Positions 20,740 through 33,668 of a DNA stretch of 64,000 bases are shown here, piece after piece. Source of the DNA: Polyodon spathula (Eukaryota; Chordata; Actinopteri; Acipenseriformes; Polyodontidae); NCBI RefSeq assembly GCF_017654505.1, contig NC_054538.1, positions 57,627,684-57,691,683 of the forward strand. Reading direction: 5' to 3'. The notes beneath the pieces are model-generated. The model searched no databases. It was not told where the DNA came from and saw only the letters and a program-made list of their open reading frames with translations. The translations under genes were made by a program, and so were the position numbers. Numbering within the stretch: position 1 is the stretch's first letter; the number at the start of each line of letters is the position of its first letter.

Positions 20740-22390
20740 CCAAGATAAGCACCAACTAAGATGTAGCTTTGCAGTAAACTAATGTGATCCATCTGCATCT
20801 CCATCCATTTGCATTGTTTTCCATCTGATGATGTAGATATCCTTCTGTCTGGTTTTGATTGCTGATGTGCAATGCTGGCTCCAGGGATCAGCTCATTTTG
20901 CCTCCCCAGCGCATCAGCACACACAACGGCTGCGATGCTGGCTCTGGGGATCAACCCAGAGCGGTTTCCCCAGCGCATCAGCATGACAACCATCTGTATT
21001 GAGCTAAGTAGGGTACATCTCTGTGGTCTTCAAGTGGGCACTGCAACCATGGATAAATCCTTGAAGAAAAGAAGTGAAGAATCCCACTCTGATTCAAATG
21101 CAGCCGAAACAACGGAACCGCAAGAAGAAAAAAAAACGAGGATCATACACAGGCAGTACAATGACAGATACTTGGCCTTCGAATTTTTGTGGATTGGGGA
21201 TGCCTCTTGCCCTGTCCCAGAATGTCTAATTTGCAGGGAGAATCTGTCAAACGTGGCAATGGTACCAAGTAAGTTGAAACACCATTTGAATACAAAACAC
21301 CCTTCACCTGAGAGAACAAAACCTAAAGTAGAATCAACGTATTGTAGCGTGTACGGGGGAAGGCAGCAGCAAGGCTGGTAGGTGATGTAATCCCATTAGT
21401 GACCCCAATGTAGTGATCTCAGTTAAGGCAGGCAGGCACATCACACAGGGCGAGGTAATCCACACACAGGTGGAGGGTGGGTGTGAACCAGGACCTCTTG
21501 CACCTAAGCATTGCGCAGACACAAGGACATAAGCCCGATATACACTCCTTGTAAAGAAGCCAGCTCTTTTGTATAGCAGTATTGGCGCTATGCTTATAGT
21601 GCAAGAGTTCCCGGGTTCGTGCCCGCCCTCTGACTGCGTGTGGATTGCCTCACCCAGTGTGATGCACCTGCCTGCACTAACCAAGATCGCTACAGTACGA
21701 TGGAGTGAGTGCAGGTCTCAGATAAGGCACAGGAGGCGTATTACCTGGTGGCTGAGCTCATAGCAAAATCGAAGAAGCCTTATACCATTGCCAAGACCCT
21801 AATTCTGCTGGCATGCAAAAGTATTGTGAGAGTTATATTGGGAGCTGATACCGCCAAAGAAATCGACAAAGTTACTCTTTCTGATAATACAATCAAATGG
21901 TGTATTGACGATATGTCAGTTGACTTTGAACAAGTGCTTCAAGAGAAATTAGAAAGAAGTGGAAAGTTTGCCCTGCAGATTGATGATTCCACAGATATTA
22001 TGGGACACTGGCAATTCATAGTCAATGTTAGGTATGTTGACGGGGATTCCATTAAGGAGAATTTCTTCTTCTGCAAAGAATTGCCCAGTCACACACTGGA
22101 GAGGAAATCTTTAGTGTCACAAATTATCTGGAGATAAACAATCTTAACTGGACCAAGTGTCATAGCATCTGCACTGATGGAGCAGCTTCTGTGACGGGAA
22201 AAGTCAAAGTATTCGTGAGTAAGGTGAAAAAACAGAATCCTGGCATGTGTCAGGTGTCCTGGTAATATGCTGCTCACATTATTACTTTCATTTGAGTTTT
22301 TCTCTGAACTTTTTTTTTTTTATTGTGCCTCAAAAAAAATGTTATCGCATAAAGGTGTGCCGTGGCATACAAAAGTTTGGGAACCACTGA
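20740..22390 (+). mobile_element. hAT transposon relic with ZBED-type transposase
   Basis: A frame from ATG 21049 reads a Lys/Glu-rich start, then a BED-like zinc finger with CPVPECLICRENLSN and KLKHHLNTKH (C-x2-C, H-x4-H). After an insertion at about 21343-21700 it resumes as QVSDKAQEAYYLVAELIAKS, DTAKEIDKVTLSDNTIKWCI, LQIDDSTDIMGHWQFIVNVR, then shifts frame to CTDGAASVTGKVKVF. These match the ZBED5-type transposase: DDSTD contains the first acidic catalytic residue and CTDGA the next region. The right end AAAAGTTTGGGAACCACTG (22371-22389) fits a Charlie-type hAT terminal repeat. It is inactive: insertion, frameshift, and no C-terminal dimerisation domain. Confidence 0.75.
21409..21694. mobile_element. 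Foldback insertion inside the hAT copy
   Basis: The two ends are imperfect inverted repeats of about 110 bp. The left arm TGTAGTGATCTCAGTTAAGG... (21409-~21518) pairs with the right arm ending ...CCAAGATCGCTACA (~21585-21694). Each arm carries a pol III B-box-like word (GGTTCGTGCC at 21614-21623; GGTTCACACC on the minus strand of the left arm). The reading frame of the transposase resumes just after it. The first foreign bases may begin earlier, at 21343 (TGTAGCGTGTACG). Confidence 0.6.
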
Positions 22391-22511
22391 TCTACCATAC
22401 TGTTGCCCAGTGCTGCGTTGCATGTGCAGGCTTAGAGATGCCCCCGATCATTAAGAATGTACAGACCAAGACCTTTACAGAGATGCAATACCTCTTTCCC
22501 TCTCTTAATCA

Positions 22512-23025
22512 CTACACCATCAAAGCTGTTCCTCTGTGCAGTGATGTGTGTGTGTGGTACAAATAGATCTGTCCAATCATACTGATGTAGTCAATCTCTC
22601 TGCCAGTCCTGGAATTGAGATCTCCACAAAGGAGCACAGTGTCCCTAGTCTTGAAGTGGGCAATCTCTGATTCAAAGTTTTGAAAGCACCTCTCTCTGTG
22701 ATAGGGGGAGTCAATTGGTGGCATGTAAGTCTGATTGGGATTGTAAGATTTATTTTTCAATTTTGAACCATAAATGTTTATTTGAGATCCCCTCTGTATC
22801 ACACAATGATGCACCCTGAGTTTCTACTCCATTTGGTTTAGGCATTCTTTAGGGAGGGCAAGATGAACTCCCTGTAGCCTGTGGGACAGTGGGTACACAC
22901 ATCTGCACAGGTCCAGCTTTCATGGACTATGATTATATCCAGATTGTTGATGTTGTTTACAAATCTGGAGTTTTTGTATTGCATCCAAATGTGGAACTGT
23001 ACAAACCCTGAATGTTCCAACTAGT
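22512..23025 (-). mobile_element. LINE relic, APE-type endonuclease part
   Basis: Minus-strand frames read NLDIIIVHESWTCADVCTHC PTGYREFILP (the 'E-x-W' block of AP-like endonucleases) and QTYMPPIDSPYHRERCFQNF, then VLLCGDLNSRTG, the conserved GDxN block. The order and spacing fit the N-terminal endonuclease of a LINE ORF2. A frameshift lies between the blocks. Confidence 0.65.
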
Positions 23026-23360
23026 TATTCAAAAGTAGCTTATTTTAAAGTGCAATCATTTTCAATAAAATGAATCATGAAATACATATACACATGCACA
23101 TATACATACACACATGAATGCCTATTTACAAACTTTTTAATGTAGTTTTTATGAACGTCTAGTTGTTTTTCCCCAATAAATGAATACATTAGAATTTTTA
23201 TTAGGCTATTTAAGTATTTAATTAGGCTACAATAGAAAACAGGAAAATGTAAAAGCGAAATGAAACTGGATTGCAGTAGCCGGGTACTCATAAGTTTGGT
23301 CCAGATGACATTAAGCAATTTCCTTCTCTCCCCCAGCTCCAAGATGTCTGGGGGGGGGGT

Positions 23361-23501
<141 letters not shown>

Positions 23502-23503
23502 CA

Positions 23504-24920
23504 CAGTGGCTCTCAAAAGTATTCACCCCCCTTGGACTTTTCCACATTTTATTGTGTTACAACATGGAATCAAAATGCATTTAATTAGGAGTTTTTGCAA
23601 CTGATCAAACACAAAAAATGAAAGTGAAAAATAAAAAATACAAATAAGAAATTGTTTTAAATTAATTACAAATATAAAACAAAAAATAATTGATTGCATA
23701 AGTATTCACCCCCTTGAGTCAATATTTGGTAGAGGCACCTTTGGCAGCAATTACAGCCATGAGTCTATTTGGATACGTGTCTACCAGCTTTGCATATCTG
23801 GACACTACAATTTTTTGCAAAATTGCTCAATCTCCGTCAAGTTGGATGGGGACCTTTGATGAACAACAATTTTCAATTCTTTCCACATATTCTCAATTGG
23901 ATTGAGGTCCAGGCTTTGACTGGGCCACTCCAGGACATTGACCTTTTTGTTTTTAATCCACTCCAGTGTGGCTTTGGCTGTATGTTTGGGGTCATTGTCC
24001 TGCTGGAAGATAAATCTTCTCCCAAGTCCCAGTTCTCTTGTAGACTTCAGCAGGTTTTTCTCCAGGATTTCTCTGTACTTTGCTGCATCCATTTTGCCCT
24101 TCACAAGCTTTCCAGGCTCTGACGCAGAAGAAGCATCCCCACGATGCTGCCACCACCATGCTTCATGATAGGGATGGTGTTCTCAGGATGATGTCCCATA
24201 AAGGCTAGTTTTGTGAAACACCCGGGCTATTGTTGCTGTATGCACAGTGTCTCCCAGCTCAGTCGTGGAAGACTGCAACTCCTTTAGAGTTGCAATAGGC
24301 CTCTTGGTGGCCTCCCTGACTGGTGCCCTTCTCGCCCGGATAATGTGTTTTTGAGGACGGCCTGTTCTAGACAGATTCACAGTTGTGCCATATTCTCTCC
24401 ATTTCTTAATAATTGACTTTACTGTTCTCCGGGGGATATTCAATGCCTTGGAAATGTTCTTATACCCTACCCCGGATTGGTGCTTTTGAAGAAACTTATT
24501 TAGGATTTGCTTTGAATGTTCCTTCGTCTTCATGATGTTGTTTTTGTTAACAAATGTACTAACCAGCTGTGGGACCTCACAGAGACAGGTGTATTTAACC
24601 TGAAATCATGTGAAACACCTTACTTGCACACAGGTGGACTCCATTCAACTAGTTATGTAACTTCTAAAGACAATTGGTTGCACCAGCTTATTTAGGTGTG
24701 TCATAGCAAAGGGAGTGAATACTTATACAATCAATAATTTTCTGTTTTATATTTGTAATTAATTTAGAACAATTTGTAGATTTTATTTTTCAATTTGACA
24801 TTATTGACTTTTTTTGTGTTGATCATTGGCAAAAACTCTTAATTAAATCCATTTTGATTCCATGTTGTAATACAATAAAATGTGCAAAAGCCCAAGGGGG
24901 TGAATACTTTTGAGAGTCAC

Positions 24921-24922
<2 letters not shown>
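23504..24922 (-). mobile_element. Tc1/mariner-like transposon with long terminal repeats
   Basis: 1419 bp, CAGTGGCTCTCAAAAGTATT at the left and its imperfect reverse complement ending GAGTCACTG at the right. The repeats extend inward about 215 bp (left to ~23716, right from ~24707), each with an inner TAAGTATTCACCCCC-like block, as in IR/DR-type Tc1 elements of fish. A broken transposase lies between. Confidence 0.92.
23790..24533 (-). pseudogene. Tc1-like transposase, internally deleted
   Basis: The N-terminus MKTKEHSKQILNKF with the paired-like helix-turn-helix (GYKNISKALNIPRRTVKSII KKWREYG) and GRPQK hook is on one frame (24533-24183). The C-terminal half ([48 protein letters not shown]) is on another (24104-23805). 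Between HKTSLYG and the KHGGG block about 50 residues are missing, including the first catalytic aspartate region. The second Asp (DNDPKH) and the final acidic residue (NPIENMW) remain. It could not be catalytic. Confidence 0.9.

Positions 24923-24986
<64 letters not shown>
24921..24986. repeat. TG-TA-CA palindromic microsatellite
   Basis: (TG)10, then about 15 bp of TA, then (CA)n of about 30 bp. The TG and CA halves are reverse complements around a self-complementary TA centre. It abuts the right end of the Tc1-like element. Confidence 0.9.
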
Positions 24987-24988
<2 letters not shown>

Positions 24989-24999
24989 TGATTAGAAAG

Positions 25000-26003
25000 T
25001 ACATTTACAATATGATATATGGTGCGTTGATGTGGTAAACTTACTTTCTAATCACTCTGTATATAAATACATATTATAAACTATTTATTTCTTGACAGTT
25101 ATAATGTTAATACTGTTTTATTCCTTTCAAAAATGGTAAACTTTAAAACAGTAATGTATTTGTGACAGGGTGGAGACCGATGAATAATGAAAATGTTTGC
25201 TTGTTTTGTTGTGGTTTGGAAGGGGTAGGGTTAATTTAAAATCTTTATACCTGCATGCAAATTGTCTCACTGGTTCCTTCCATTCCAGACATGTGACAAA
25301 ACGACTGGAATGAGTGAACAGGGACCCTGATTAGTTGGACAATTGTCCAAACAAAGAATTACTGAATGGCTGAGGGACCAGCCCATGTTAACATCGATTT
25401 ATTATTACATACATGTATGCTCTGCTGCACAGAGGTGTGTATTGGAAATTGCAAGGCAGCTGCTATTTTTTAATGGATGAAAATTTTATGATACTGAATA
25501 CCCAACATCTGATTTCGTTTTGCAGAGGAGGCTGATTTCTGGATCTCAATCTTGCACAGCATGGGGTTCCCTGATGTCTGTGACAGGATTTAATGGTTGC
25601 CCTGGGTGAGGAGAACAATGGGGAGTTATTCCAGTAGCCCCACACTGCAGGCTGCTGATCAAGAGCAAGCGTTCCCAGACTCTATTCTGCAGGCAGTCTG
25701 TACTGTATATATTGAACAGCTCCAACCGCTTTGAAGATTTATATAAAAACAACGGCTGTTAAACAACTCTTAAGGTGCTGTTAACTGTTACAAACAAGAA
25801 CATCTAGCAAATCTAACCTTGACTACAATGCTATATTTGTATTTCCTGTACATTTTTAACTCTGGTCTCCCACTATTCAAATATTTGTTTTGCACAAATC
25901 AGTAATTAAATGCTAGAGCAACATCCATGCTTCCATGGGCATCTACACATAAACCTAATCATAACCTAAAATGACAATTTTACCTTTGATTTTTTACTGT
26001 TAT

Positions 26004-26008
<5 letters not shown>
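25000..26008. other. Unassigned intergenic sequence
   Basis: No convincing coding frame or recognised repeat. The block 25450-25700 is less AT-rich but has no supported function. Confidence 0.4.
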
Positions 26009-26066
<58 letters not shown>

Positions 26067-26078
26067 TATATATATATT
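26009..26078. repeat. TA microsatellite
   Basis: (TA)n of about 60 bp followed by a short interrupted stretch. Confidence 0.9.
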
Positions 26079-26477
26079 AAGATTATATATATCAAAATTC
26101 TAACGTTTTAAAGATATCCTTAGAAGGAAAATGGTCTACAATCAACAACCTACACTTATTCAACACACAGCACTACCTAATACCTTATATTTAAGTAAAA
26201 CCTATTGTAACAGATTGTTAATAAAGAAACATCCTTATGGGCCCAATTTATTGTAAGTCAGTAGTTTCAAAAGATATTTGAATAGTTATTTTTTTTATAT
26301 ATTTCCCTTGTTTTACATGTTTTCATGATTCTGGGTTCTGATGCACCGACATTGATAAATGGTTGAGAACGTGACTGGAGAATCTTAAGTGCTGGGACTA
26401 AAAGCCTTACTAATTTTATTCAGACCATGTTCAATACTGACCAACCCCCCATACTGTCTGTGTCTGTGTCTATGTCG

Positions 26478-26478
<1 letters not shown>

Positions 26479-26570
<92 letters not shown>
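26479..26570. repeat. Long CT microsatellite
   Basis: About 45 CT units. Ser/Leu and Arg/Glu frames across it are artefacts. Confidence 0.95.
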
Positions 26571-26572
<2 letters not shown>

Positions 26573-26704
26573 GTCCATGAAATATGCAAGTTTGTTTTTT
26601 ACTAAGCTAAAAGTTAATTCCATTGTGTCCTAATTCAATTACAATTCTATTTTAGTGATAAACTCAAAGCATTAAAGTGTTTATTTAGAGTGATTAATTA
26701 TTTT

Positions 26705-26990
26705 TTTTTTCTCCCAATTTATGAATGTTCAATTATGTTTTTTTTTCTCACCGCAGCGAGTCACCGCATAACACAGTCGCTCTGAGGGCGTGTGAGCATT
26801 CTTCGATCTCACAAGCCTAAAGCCAGTGGTAACCCAGCCACATGGAGGTGGATGGGCTACCAGCCTTGCTTTTTATCCACTCTGAATGTGCTCAGTGTCT
26901 GACCAGTAGGGATCACTGTTGCGCGATGAGAAGAAGGAATCCCTGCCGGTTTAGAGCCAATGTGACACCCCATTCAGGCTTAAAAATACA
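26705..26990 (+). repeat. Second, diverged copy of the GC-rich dispersed repeat
   Basis: It shares the head TCTCCCAATTTATGAATG...CAATTATG, CTCACCGCAG, and a GTGTGNGCATTCTTCG-like block with the copy at 1437-1740. The remainder has drifted too far to align by eye. Confidence 0.35.
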
Positions 26991-27019
26991 TTATGTAGAC
27001 CACTTTAATTGTACAGTAC

Positions 27020-30000
27020 TCCCCCCTTAAAATATGATTAATAGAACAGCTAATGACAAATATAACAGCCCATTTTGAACTTTTATTGTCGTATTTCCCT
27101 CCTCCCTAATTCCTAATTTTTCTCTTTAGTGTATGTGACTCAAAACCAGGCAGCACAGCTGGGGTGGTGGGGGGTTAATACTTAAATACCCTTAAAAATT
27201 TAACCGCAAAACAATTATACACACTGAAGAAGGTGTTAGCCAACCCCATATATCTTATTTTGTTTTACTTTAAAACACTTTCAAACCAATACACTATTTG
27301 GAGCACCTAATTTAACTGTAATTTGTGAATACAATGAATATGTGAAAAAAAACAAAAAACATGTGCAATCCTAGGCTTGTCCTGACACCAATGTAGCCCT
27401 CACAAAACACTTAGTACTTCAGTTAAGATAAATGAGTTCCATGTTTCTGAAAACATAGAAGCCAGCAAACAATTTCCAAAGGAACATGCTTTTGTCTTGA
27501 AGTCTGGTGCCTCTGAAATCTGTGTGAAGATGGTAAAATAAGCCAGAAGGTATTGTGTGACCATAATATATCAAAACCTCTTGTCAGCTAACCCAGCCCG
27601 AAGAATAGCCCTGCCCCTCTTGCTTTCACAGGTGCCAATCAAGGCCATTTTTCTGCTGTTTAATTAAGCGTCAGTATTTCTTGCTGAAAGAAATACAAGA
27701 AAACAAAACTCTATATTGAGAGAAAGAGGAAAAAAAGATTCAGTGAAGGTGGAAATTGGGGCCACTTTTTAGTTTGGTGAAAACAAAAGCCGGATAAAAC
27801 TTTGAAAAGCTTAATCCACCTTGATCAAACAGCATCTCTAATAGCATGCCATGGATTGCATTGTATTATCACCTAATAGATGAGCCTTGTTGAGATTGTT
27901 GGTGTCTTTCTCTCTTCTATCTTTGATTTCTCTATATTCACCCAGACGTTCCATCCAAGCCCTCATGCAACAGAAGCATTATCACAGTCTATTTAACCAC
28001 AAAGCACATCACGCAAGGATTTTCATTCCGATATACATTGCACTCTGGTCTAATGGAATACCTCACACAGCAGACTTAAAGTGAAAATGTTGAGTATCAC
28101 TATAATTTCAGCCACTTTCTCAATAATGATTATCCCCTTCTATCTCTGTTTGTAGACGGTACCATGTTAGTTTTCTATCTAACCTATAATTTATAATACT
28201 TTTTTTTTTTTTAAGTCTTTGCAGGCTGTTCTTGCATCCCATATTCACATAAACAGTCACATATATTTAATTGAAAATGGTTAAGGGATTATAAGATGTG
28301 TTTAAATTATACAGCAAATTGTGCCTTTTATTTTTCTTATCACGTTATAACATAACTTGTCCAGTGGAAACAAACACCCAATTCCTTAAAAGCATAGCAA
28401 AGTGCAATAAAGTATAGTAAAAGCATGGTAAAGAATGGTTTAGCATTGCCATACCCAGAGAAGTATGGTAAAGCATATTAAAAAACAACACATGCATAGT
28501 AATTCCAAGAGAAAAGCATAGGAAAATGTAAAATTACTGGTTCAAGTAAACAGATGAGATTCTGAAGAAAGTGATACTGAATTTGGTTGCAAGCAATTTT
28601 AACTTTTTAAAGTCTTTGGGGGGTAATTTGGTCAAAAGAGATTCTAAACAAGTATTTCTGAAGCTTTTTTAAAAGATAATCAGGTTGGATGGAACAAAGA
28701 GATCCTGAGTTTTATCAATAAATGAGTACATGCAGGGACATAATTCTAACCCACTTAGCTACATCCCAACAAGCTACTAATTCTTCCAAAATCCAATGTG
28801 AAATATCTCAGAATCAAAGATGATGGTTACCACAACACCCTTCTTGTAGGTATAAAATACATAAATAACATTTTAAAATGTTAATAGATTTTAAAAAATA
28901 CATTGTTACACATAGGTTTGTGGCTAGAATCCTAACCCCACCAGTAGAAAGATTTTAAAATGTTCATAGCTTTCTAACTAAAATGCCTAACATAACCTTT
29001 TTTCTGCAGTATCTTTTGAATTGGTCTCTAACGTTTCTTTTTAAAGGCTATACTATACCACCTTAAAAAAATATATAAAAATAATATGTTTTTTGACAAG
29101 AGGTCTTTTTTGTCTTAGGAGCGTGTTTTTATAGCTATTTATGCATGAGAAAAGATTAAACCCAAATACCTACATATTTACACTTTAAATAAAAAAATAT
29201 TGAATATATTAACATATTTAGCCAAATAATATTTATTAATAATTTCAACAAAAAAAATGATTATATGTATAGAAAGTTGTTGGAGTCAGTTAATTCTTAA
29301 AACATTGTATTTGTGGCAACACAGAAAAGAAAATACTTTTAAAAATGTTATATATTGCACATAAATGACTTAGCAGTTAATATAGAAATGTAGCACTATA
29401 CCAATTCCCACTTGGCAAAGGTTTAAAACAAAGATGTCTTTATTGGCCTATTGTTTTGCCTAGTGATAAATGAATCCCTTGTTTAAATGGTTTCTCAACA
29501 CAATGGATTTCAGTTCACTGAACTCAAGTGTGATTGCTCTCTTTGGTTCATGGAATGGATCACTTGGTTTATTTCTATGAGTTAACAATTATAAAGTCTA
29601 AGAGTAGAGGGGCGAAGGTTAATACCCGGCCCTTCGATATTGTTCGAGCAATTCATTCTTATTTTGTAGTAAAGGACCACCCACAAACTTATCACGTTCC
29701 AATAAAACTACTGTCTGTCTTACTGCTTAAGTAGAACATCTAACTACAGTGTGTGTTTTTGCATGGGTACAAGGCAAACACATATTAAGGATATTATTTT
29801 AAAATATATATATTTTTAAACTTTTTTGTTTTATTGCCTATCATTAAAATAATTTGTGTATAAAAATATATATTAAAATGTTCAAACAGAATATTTTGGT
29901 GTTATCATGAAAAATTCAAAAGATGAACAAAAACATTCTTGTGTATTTGTAGGCATATTCTCAAACTTGCTATTTTTATGAGTTATATATATTATATATA

Positions 30001-32340
30001 CATATAAAACAACACACATAGACGTACATTTGTGAATAAGTGAATACGTACATTCATCATTAAAATTTCTGTCTATAACTAAATTACCCTTATATATTGC
30101 ACAATACTGTACTTTAGAAAATGTTTGAGATTATGCCTATAATTAAACAAGAATATGTTTATTTTGCTTTAAAGACAAAAATATTGCTGGTGAGCTTGAC
30201 AGAAACATTTTTACAAAATACTGTAGAAGAAATTAATTAAAGTGTAGTTATCTCAACACATTTTAGACCCAAGTCTACAAATAGTTGTTACTGCAATGAA
30301 AGGATATCTAGGCCTCACAGAAGCAAAATTCTGAACCAAAATGCATTCCATACAGAGACACAAAAGAAAAAGGCAAAAATGTTAGTTTGCTATCTTTACC
30401 AAATACCCACAGGGCAAAAAGCAATTGCTTCATAATTCTTGATTGGCATTTCCTAAAGAAACACCACTTTCCAGAATCACAGTTTTCATCCTTTCCTTTT
30501 CCTTTGTCCTGTTAAGTGCAGTTTTTACAATCTTGCTTGCCTTGTTTTCCTGTTCTATGGCAGCTTTTATGGCAAACAGTAGTGTTTTTTGTCAATTTCT
30601 TTATATTTTCATTTTGGTTCACAGGGTGACAGTGGCACACGAGGGAGGAAACGTGTATGCCTACAGCAGAAACTTCAGGGAATGTAAACAATGAAAATGC
30701 AACAAAGTCTTTCTGATGAAGCAGAGTTCATAGAATGGTAAACTCTGGAAAAATGTAGTTCAATCAGGAAACTCATACGATAGATTATTTATTAAAACAT
30801 AGACTAGACAACACTACTACATTATACATATTTTACACTACATTCTTTTACTTTTGGTCTTGCTTTTCAAGGTACCCCTGTCTGTAAATTAACTCCCTGA
30901 TAACTGGAGACCCTGACCATAGGGAAGTCATGAGCAGGGTGGCAGGATAGCGGCCCCCCCCATTAGTCAATGCCAAAAAGCAGGTGGAGGCTGGGGAGGA
31001 TGATGTGAACTCTGGCGCACAACGGTAATGGATTGATGTAAGATATAAATCCTTTCCTTGACGATCATTGAACGTGTTTTATCGAAGGACAAATATGATA
31101 CTAGCTATTTGATTGACGATTTGATCTGCTATTGGAAGCGCCTAAAATATGCTTTATGTTTATGTGATTTGATCTAAGGTTGAAGTGAGTTCCCTGCCTG
31201 AACCATTGCTTTGCTTAATTGAACAGTCGCCAACAGGAATTATCTTATATTTTTTAGAGCAGGATAAAAACATACATCCCTCTTTCTAACCTCAGTTGTT
31301 GGAGGCCCAGAGAAATAAGATTAGGCCAGAACTTTTGTTTATTCCATTTATGTTTTACTGCCCCCTTACCTTGTTATGTTGTTTGCTATAATTCACAGGG
31401 CTTCTCTTTTTCTCATATCTTTGCGGGTTATTTAGTATGGTTTAATGGTCTTTAACACAACTCAGCTTCTAAAGAGGAAAAAGGTCTGTGCACATTACGT
31501 TTTTCATGCTTTCCAGCCAATATAGCTTCACAGTCCAAGACGGTTTGATCTGCATAATTCATTCTTCAGGATGTGGCCAGCCTTGTATTTCCCAACTGTA
31601 TACCGTTTATCCATTTGAAACTGGCATTCTGCGAGTGCCTTCACTGTGACTTGAACCACACACTCATGTTCCTGTTGTCCATGCTTTGGTGACTACTGAC
31701 AAGTGTCATTACTCTACTCTGCAGTGCAGATTTTTATTAGTGGTGGACCAAAACAGTAATAGATACAAGTGTCTGTAACACTTTATATTAAATGTCTCTG
31801 ATTATACATTGTAAGTATGCTACAATATGTTTAATAACTGTGTTACTGCAGTGTAGTTGAGAGACATTTGTATTGTATGTAAATGTAAAGTGTTACCCAG
31901 TTCTGTTTCATTGAATAATTGTAAGATATGCAATGCACATTAATAATTGTGCTCTGTGAAGTGCAGAACATAAAGGGAATACAGTACAGTGCAGTTTGTT
32001 AAAAAAACAATATGCACATATTACAAGAACTGAATATATTACTGAGGGGTAGATGTACTAAGATGGACCAGTCCCAGTGCAAACATACTGCATTTTACAT
32101 TTCTGTTGCGACAATAAGTAAACATTTTGTCGTATGTAATGAGAGAAATTATGTTAATAAAGAGAGCTGCAATATACTAATTTAATTATCTGTTGTGCCA
32201 TCTTAGTGAGATCTCTAGCATTGCATGAATCGTGCGACATTTTTGAATAAATAATGAAAGGCAGTTTAATCTCATCAGATTCTGTGGTGGGCTCCCCACC
32301 TTCACCCCCAAATAAAAAATGTGTTTCTACCAAAAAGCTT
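27020..32340. other. Long AT-rich intergenic region, no genes seen
   Basis: I see no frame with protein-like composition over useful length, no splice-bounded exon and no transposase or RT motif. 28380-28520 has a degenerate repeat of AGCATGGTAAAG-like words. If regulatory elements lie here they cannot be told from sequence alone. Confidence 0.5.
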
Positions 32341-32349
32341 TTCATAATC

Positions 32350-32400
32350 ATACAGTAGCCCCTCGCTATACCGGATATGTTTGTTTAACATAAGGAGGTC
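32350..32400. repeat. Possible pogo/Tigger-type end
   Basis: CAGTAGCCCCTCGCTATACCGG resembles the terminal repeat style of pogo-like transposons (CAGT..CCTCG..TA). A related word, TAGTAGTCTCTGCATATAGG, occurs near 34633. No transposase lies between. Confidence 0.2.
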
Positions 32401-33204
32401 CCAGGTTTAAAAATAATACAATACAATCGCACACACAAACATTTATAGTGCTCAATGTATTTTAAATGTAGAAACCATTGTGTGAAAAAACACTAATGTG
32501 TTTTGGGTAGGCTACAAATTACATTATGAAAAAAAATATAAATCTGTACAGTAGGCCTATACAGTATACAATACAATACTAAGATCTAATGAATACCTAG
32601 CACACTTTCTTTTTATTTTAGCCTGTAGGCTACCAGTAACACAAAATAAATCATGCTGCTGCATTGTAAACATTGGTGTACAATGCCAATAAAATATTAT
32701 TTTCAAATGAAACTAAATGATTTTAGTGTATTATTATTATTATTAACTTTCCGTACTTAGTAGCCTAGACAATTAACATGATGATACTTACAGAACATTA
32801 AATTCTTGTTAATACGAATTTCAAGGAACCAGCAACACATTTTGCATTATACCACTAATTCATATGATCATGAGTAGCCTATAAGCCAAATGTATACAGT
32901 CAGTTTTTATTTACGTTAGTCAGTGGTGCAGTGTTAAATTGTGCACAATTACAAACCACCTGTACATTAATAGAATAGGTGTGTTTCCTATTCCTATACA
33001 GATGTTCAGAATGAGCTGGAGGGGTTAGTGGCACATGTGTTCAGTCTATTGCTCCAATATGTTAGGGAAACCAGAAATGTCATAGAAATGTGTTACTTTA
33101 CAATAACATTCTGAAAAAGGAGTAGCATGTCAGAGAAACACATTGATCAGTTTAAAAATAGAGACAGCATTAGAGAAAGAGGTGTGTAACACTCGACTGC
33201 AATC

Positions 33205-33207
<3 letters not shown>

Positions 33208-33275
<68 letters not shown>
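33208..33275. repeat. GA microsatellite
   Basis: About 34 GA units. Confidence 0.95.
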
Positions 33276-33279
<4 letters not shown>

Positions 33280-33668
33280 TGCCAAGGACGTAAATAAACC
33301 TTGGGTGCTCTGTCTGTCAAGGAGAAAGATTATTAGCAACAAACCTCACATGCAAGACATATGCTTCAGCAGCCATTCAAAGATTAGGCAGCATTAAAGA
33401 GAAAAGGATTACCGGATTGCTGAGGTAAAGTGCCAAAGAACTTGGTGAGCTGAGCTTGCGCTGCCTTAAAATAATTAAGCCAGCGAAGGAGCCCTTGCCA
33501 ATTTGGGTTAATTCAATTAGCAGATTAACTGGAGACCACAGACAGACTGACCCACTGGATGGCTTTATTGTGTTGCAAGTCATGTGAAAATGCGGACAAG
33601 CAGCCTAAACATCCCAATGCAGCTCTATCACTGCTGTGGCTTTCTTCTGTAGCATAACCATGACTTCC

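Noticed and set aside
21569..21640. Possible tRNA gene from a GGGTTCGTGCCC B-box
   Set aside because: No matching acceptor stem or anticodon arm could be drawn, and the word lies in an inverted-repeat insertion.
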